Shown: positions 62,367 to 64,000 of the stretch, one piece after another
Layout: the number at the start of each line of letters is the position of its first letter
Numbering within the stretch: the first letter of the stretch is position 1
Assembly (NCBI GenBank): GCA_902774795.1
Contig: CACYKA010000002.1
Location: forward strand, 47,933 to 111,932
DNA: 64,000 nt
Direction: 5' to 3'
Origin: an uncultured Prevotellaceae bacterium
GTDB lineage: Bacteria; Bacteroidota; Bacteroidia; Bacteroidales; Bacteroidaceae
Translations under genes and position numbers: made by a program
Notes under the pieces: generated by a model
The model's database searches: none
Told to the model about the DNA's origin: nothing
What the model saw: the letters and a program-made list of their open reading frames with translations, nothing else

Positions 62367-62840
62367 ATGAACATAAATATCTATGAACTGAAGGACTGGC
62401 AGAGGGATGCCAAGCGTGCGCTCAGCTCCAAAATGGATGACATGAAGGATGAGATGCAGCAAATTAATAACTACATGCGTGCCTTGGACATGACAGACGA
62501 GCTGTGCGCAGAGATTGACGACCTTAACGAAAAGCTGGCTGACAAACAGGCTGAGATTGAAGACCTGTCGGCACAGCTGGAACAGAAGCAGGAGGAGATT
62601 GACACGCTGCGAAAACAGAAGCAAGAAGAGATTGACACGCTGCGCGGGGAACTGCTGAACGTAAGGGAGCAGAACCTTGAGGCTGACTGCAATCAGAAGC
62701 CTACGGAGATTCACAACCACTTTGAGCAGGGCTGTAGCGCACAGGTGTTTAATGACAAGGTAACAGGTAAATTCACAAAGAAAAAGAAGAAGGAAAAGGA
62801 GAAAAGAAGATGGAAGAAAATTGTAAGAAAAATGTTGTAA
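62367..62840 (+). CDS. Coiled-coil protein with C-terminal NHF/QVFN motif
   Basis: A 157-aa protein. Residues 1-100 form a long coiled coil (DDLNEKLADKQAEIEDLSAQ, then QEEIDTLR twice, an 11-residue repeat). Then comes EIHNHFEQGCSAQVFNDKVTG and a very basic tail KKKKKEKEKRRWKKIV. The coiled-coil part is paralogous to the protein at 59755. The NHF..QVFN..TG motif recurs in the next gene, which its end overlaps by 31 bases. The basic tail suggests nucleic acid or membrane contact. Function unknown. Confidence 0.75.
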   Translation: MNINIYELKDWQRDAKRALSSKMDDMKDEMQQINNYMRALDMTDELCAEIDDLNEKLADKQAEIEDLSAQLEQKQEEIDTLRKQKQEEIDTLRGELLNVREQNLEADCNQKPTEIHNHFEQGCSAQVFNDKVTGKFTKKKKKEKEKRRWKKIVRKML

Positions 62841-63253
62841 ACCATTTTGCGACAGGCTCGAACTGTCAGGTGTTTAACGGCAACATCACGGGCTGCGTAT
62901 TTGCCATGCCGGGGTGGGATAAGAACGAAAACCAAAACCAAAACGATAACAAGGAAGTGCCGGAGGTGGCGGCATTGGTGACGTGTGTGGAGCGAGTGCG
63001 TGAATACTTCTGGAGTGACAGCGCACTGGCTGTTGTATTCTGCGTATGCCGCGACTGCTACGGCTATGCCAACAATATGAGTCAGTTTGAGCGCGACTTT
63101 CATTGTCACGACGGACTGCTGTCAAGTGCTTTCAGAAATAACCCTTATATGCGCCTGAATATAAGGAAATGGGAGCAGCAGGGCGTGAAGCAGCGCGTGT
63201 TGCGGCTGATGGAGGCGTACAGAAATGCCGTTGAGGACAGTATGATAGCATAA
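62810..63253 (+). CDS. NHF/QVFN-motif protein of unknown function
   Basis: A 147-aa protein. The start NVVNHFATGSNCQVFNGNITG shares the motif of the preceding protein's C-terminus. An Asn/Gln-rich linker follows (NENQNQNDNKEV), then a domain with cysteines and aromatics (DSALAVVFCVCRDCYGYANNMSQFERDFHCHDG) and a basic helical end. Similar proteins occur in Bacteroidales mobile elements, as I recall, without known role. It is closed by a strong terminator after ACCTACAG repeats. Confidence 0.7.
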   Translation: MEENCKKNVVNHFATGSNCQVFNGNITGCVFAMPGWDKNENQNQNDNKEVPEVAALVTCVERVREYFWSDSALAVVFCVCRDCYGYANNMSQFERDFHCHDGLLSSAFRNNPYMRLNIRKWEQQGVKQRVLRLMEAYRNAVEDSMIA

Positions 63254-63293
63254 AACCTACAGAAATACCTACAGAACCTACAGAAAAACCTAC

Positions 63294-63329
63294 AGAGGTG
63301 CATGTCATTGTTTCATGCACCTCTTTTTT
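63294..63329 (+). terminator. Terminator of the module-2 operon
   Basis: A perfect 11-bp stem AGAGGTGCATG (63294-63304) with CATGCACCTCT (63314-63324), loop of 9, then TTTTTG. Four ACCTACAG repeats precede it (63254-63296). Confidence 0.92.
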
Positions 63330-63334
63330 GTCCG

Positions 63335-63342
63335 TATCTTTG
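63335..63342 (+). promoter_or_regulatory. Bacteroidales -7 element for the gene at 63388
   Basis: TATCTTTG right after the terminator T-run, 45 bases before the ATG. The -33 region is a weaker GTTTC near 63310. Confidence 0.65.
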
Positions 63343-63387
63343 CATCGTCGAAAGTTAATCGACGGTGTTTTTTGACTTATTGATACA

Positions 63388-63663
63388 ATGGACACAAAGA
63401 TTTTAAAAGTAGTACGCCAGGGCGAGGCCTTCAGCGTACAGAGTTCAAAACAGGAGTCGGGCCAGATTCAGAAGTGCAACATTGTGCTGAAGGAACTGGG
63501 CGGCAAGTTTGAAAATGAGTATGCATGCACGATGCTGGGTAATCTGGCTGGGTGCAAGTTCTACGAGGGTGATGTGGTAGCAGCCACCCTTCGGTTCTCT
63601 ACACACGAATATCAGGGGCAGACTTTTCAAGAAATCTTAGCCACGGATATCGTGAAAATATAA
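63388..63663 (+). CDS. Small protein, possible OB-fold (single-strand binding-like)
   Basis: A 91-aa protein of mostly beta-strands: TKILKVVRQGEAFSVQSSKQ, KCNIVLKELGGKFENEYACT, DVVAATLRFSTHEYQGQTFQ and EILATDIVKI. The strand order and the closing phrase resemble small OB-fold proteins related to SSB in Bacteroidetes mobile elements; the match is by impression only. It stands alone with its own promoter. Confidence 0.6.
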   Translation: MDTKILKVVRQGEAFSVQSSKQESGQIQKCNIVLKELGGKFENEYACTMLGNLAGCKFYEGDVVAATLRFSTHEYQGQTFQEILATDIVKI

Positions 63664-63805
63664 TAGTTTACAGTTTACCGTTTACGGTTTACAGAATTTT
63701 TTCAATTTAAATTAACCCTGAGTTGAAAGACGAGCGGAGAAGTATCCGGATGAAATGAGCTCAAACAATCTTCGCTTTTCCAAGGCTCGTAAATTTCAAC
63801 AAAAA

Positions 63806-64000
63806 ATGAAAACAAAGATTCAAATTTTTACAAGTGATAATTTCGGCAAGATTCGCACTTGCCAGGTTGACAATCAGATAATGTTCGTCGGTAAGGACGT
63901 GGCAAAGGCGCTGGGGTACAGCAATACCCGTAAAGCTCTGCAAGATCATGTAGACGAAGAGGACAAAAGGGATGGGGTAACGATTCGTGACTCCATCGGA
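63806..64000 (+). CDS. BRO-N domain phage antirepressor-like protein, 3' end outside window
   Basis: The first 65 residues are present. FVGKDVAKALGYSNTRKALQDHVDEEDK is the BRO-N signature found in phage antirepressors and baculovirus BRO proteins, which bind DNA. Its presence supports a prophage or mobile island to the right. The 63664-63805 gap has only tandem GTTTACAG/GTTTACCG repeats and no clear promoter. Confidence 0.88.
   Translation, partial: MKTKIQIFTSDNFGKIRTCQVDNQIMFVGKDVAKALGYSNTRKALQDHVDEEDKRDGVTIRDSIG

Overview
The window looks like a chromosomal segment of a Prevotella-like member of the Bacteroidales. Supporting signs are the recurrent TAnnTTTG promoter element (often with TTTG 19-20 bases upstream), the lack of clear Shine-Dalgarno sequences, and typical families of that order: DUF4254, DUF4294, GH97, FeoA-FeoB fusion, UxuA with an SDR-type oxidoreductase, sigma-54 with a Q-rich N-terminus, a smalltalk peptide and a HU-HIG-like protein. 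The genus is an inference from family resemblance; no rRNA is present.

Region 1 (1-17.3 kb) is housekeeping: the 3' end of leuS, a broken heptosyltransferase-like gene, DUF4254, an AT-rich gap with DnaA-box-like sites (candidate oriC), HU, a rhomboid protease, an exonuclease/endonuclease/phosphatase protein, uraA-upp for uracil salvage, a metallophosphoesterase, tRNA-Arg(CCT), a two-gene unit of unknown function, argH, a thioredoxin-fold lipoprotein without its CxxC, and tRNA-Leu(TAA). A tightly overlapped minus-strand operon follows: rpoN, PAP2, purE, ispG, pyrE, SRPBCC.

Region 2 (17.4-31 kb) starts with a tripartite HipB-HipS-HipT-like toxin-antitoxin locus and a DUF4932 zincin-like protein. 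Next are a ROK kinase, pnp, a flippase and a heparinase II/III-like lyase. A uronate/glycan group (uxuA, SDR oxidoreductase, GH97) closes it.

Region 3 (31-38.2 kb) is accessory DNA: a foldback MITE-like repeat, an antitoxin with a YoeB toxin killed by a nonsense codon, a 1143-aa secreted repeat protein with a Por-like C-terminal end, a 56-aa peptide of a common but uncharacterised Bacteroidales type, an orphan AAA ATPase, and a non-coding block of short inverted repeat arrays.

Region 4 (38.2-56.7 kb) is core again: an orphan anti-sigma-like gene, DUF4294, speA-aroK-topA, MaoC, feoAB with its Cys-rich partner, an outer-membrane beta-barrel, a histidine phosphatase, pckA, an NhaC-type antiporter, a membrane protein and two tandem carboxylesterases.

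Region 5 (56.8-64 kb) is a mobile-looking island: smalltalk peptide, frameshifted HU-like gene, repeat arrays, a leaderless WYL regulator, and two copies of a 58-bp promoter/inverted-repeat module. Each copy drives small genes that include paralogous coiled-coil proteins. Between the copies lie a deleted AlbA_2 gene and a HUH (Y1) transposase-like protein with an unexpected C-terminal domain. The island ends with NHF/QVFN-motif proteins, a possible OB-fold protein and a BRO-N antirepressor cut by the window edge. The duplicated regulatory module with its WYL regulator and coiled-coil/NHF proteins is the best candidate for an undescribed system.
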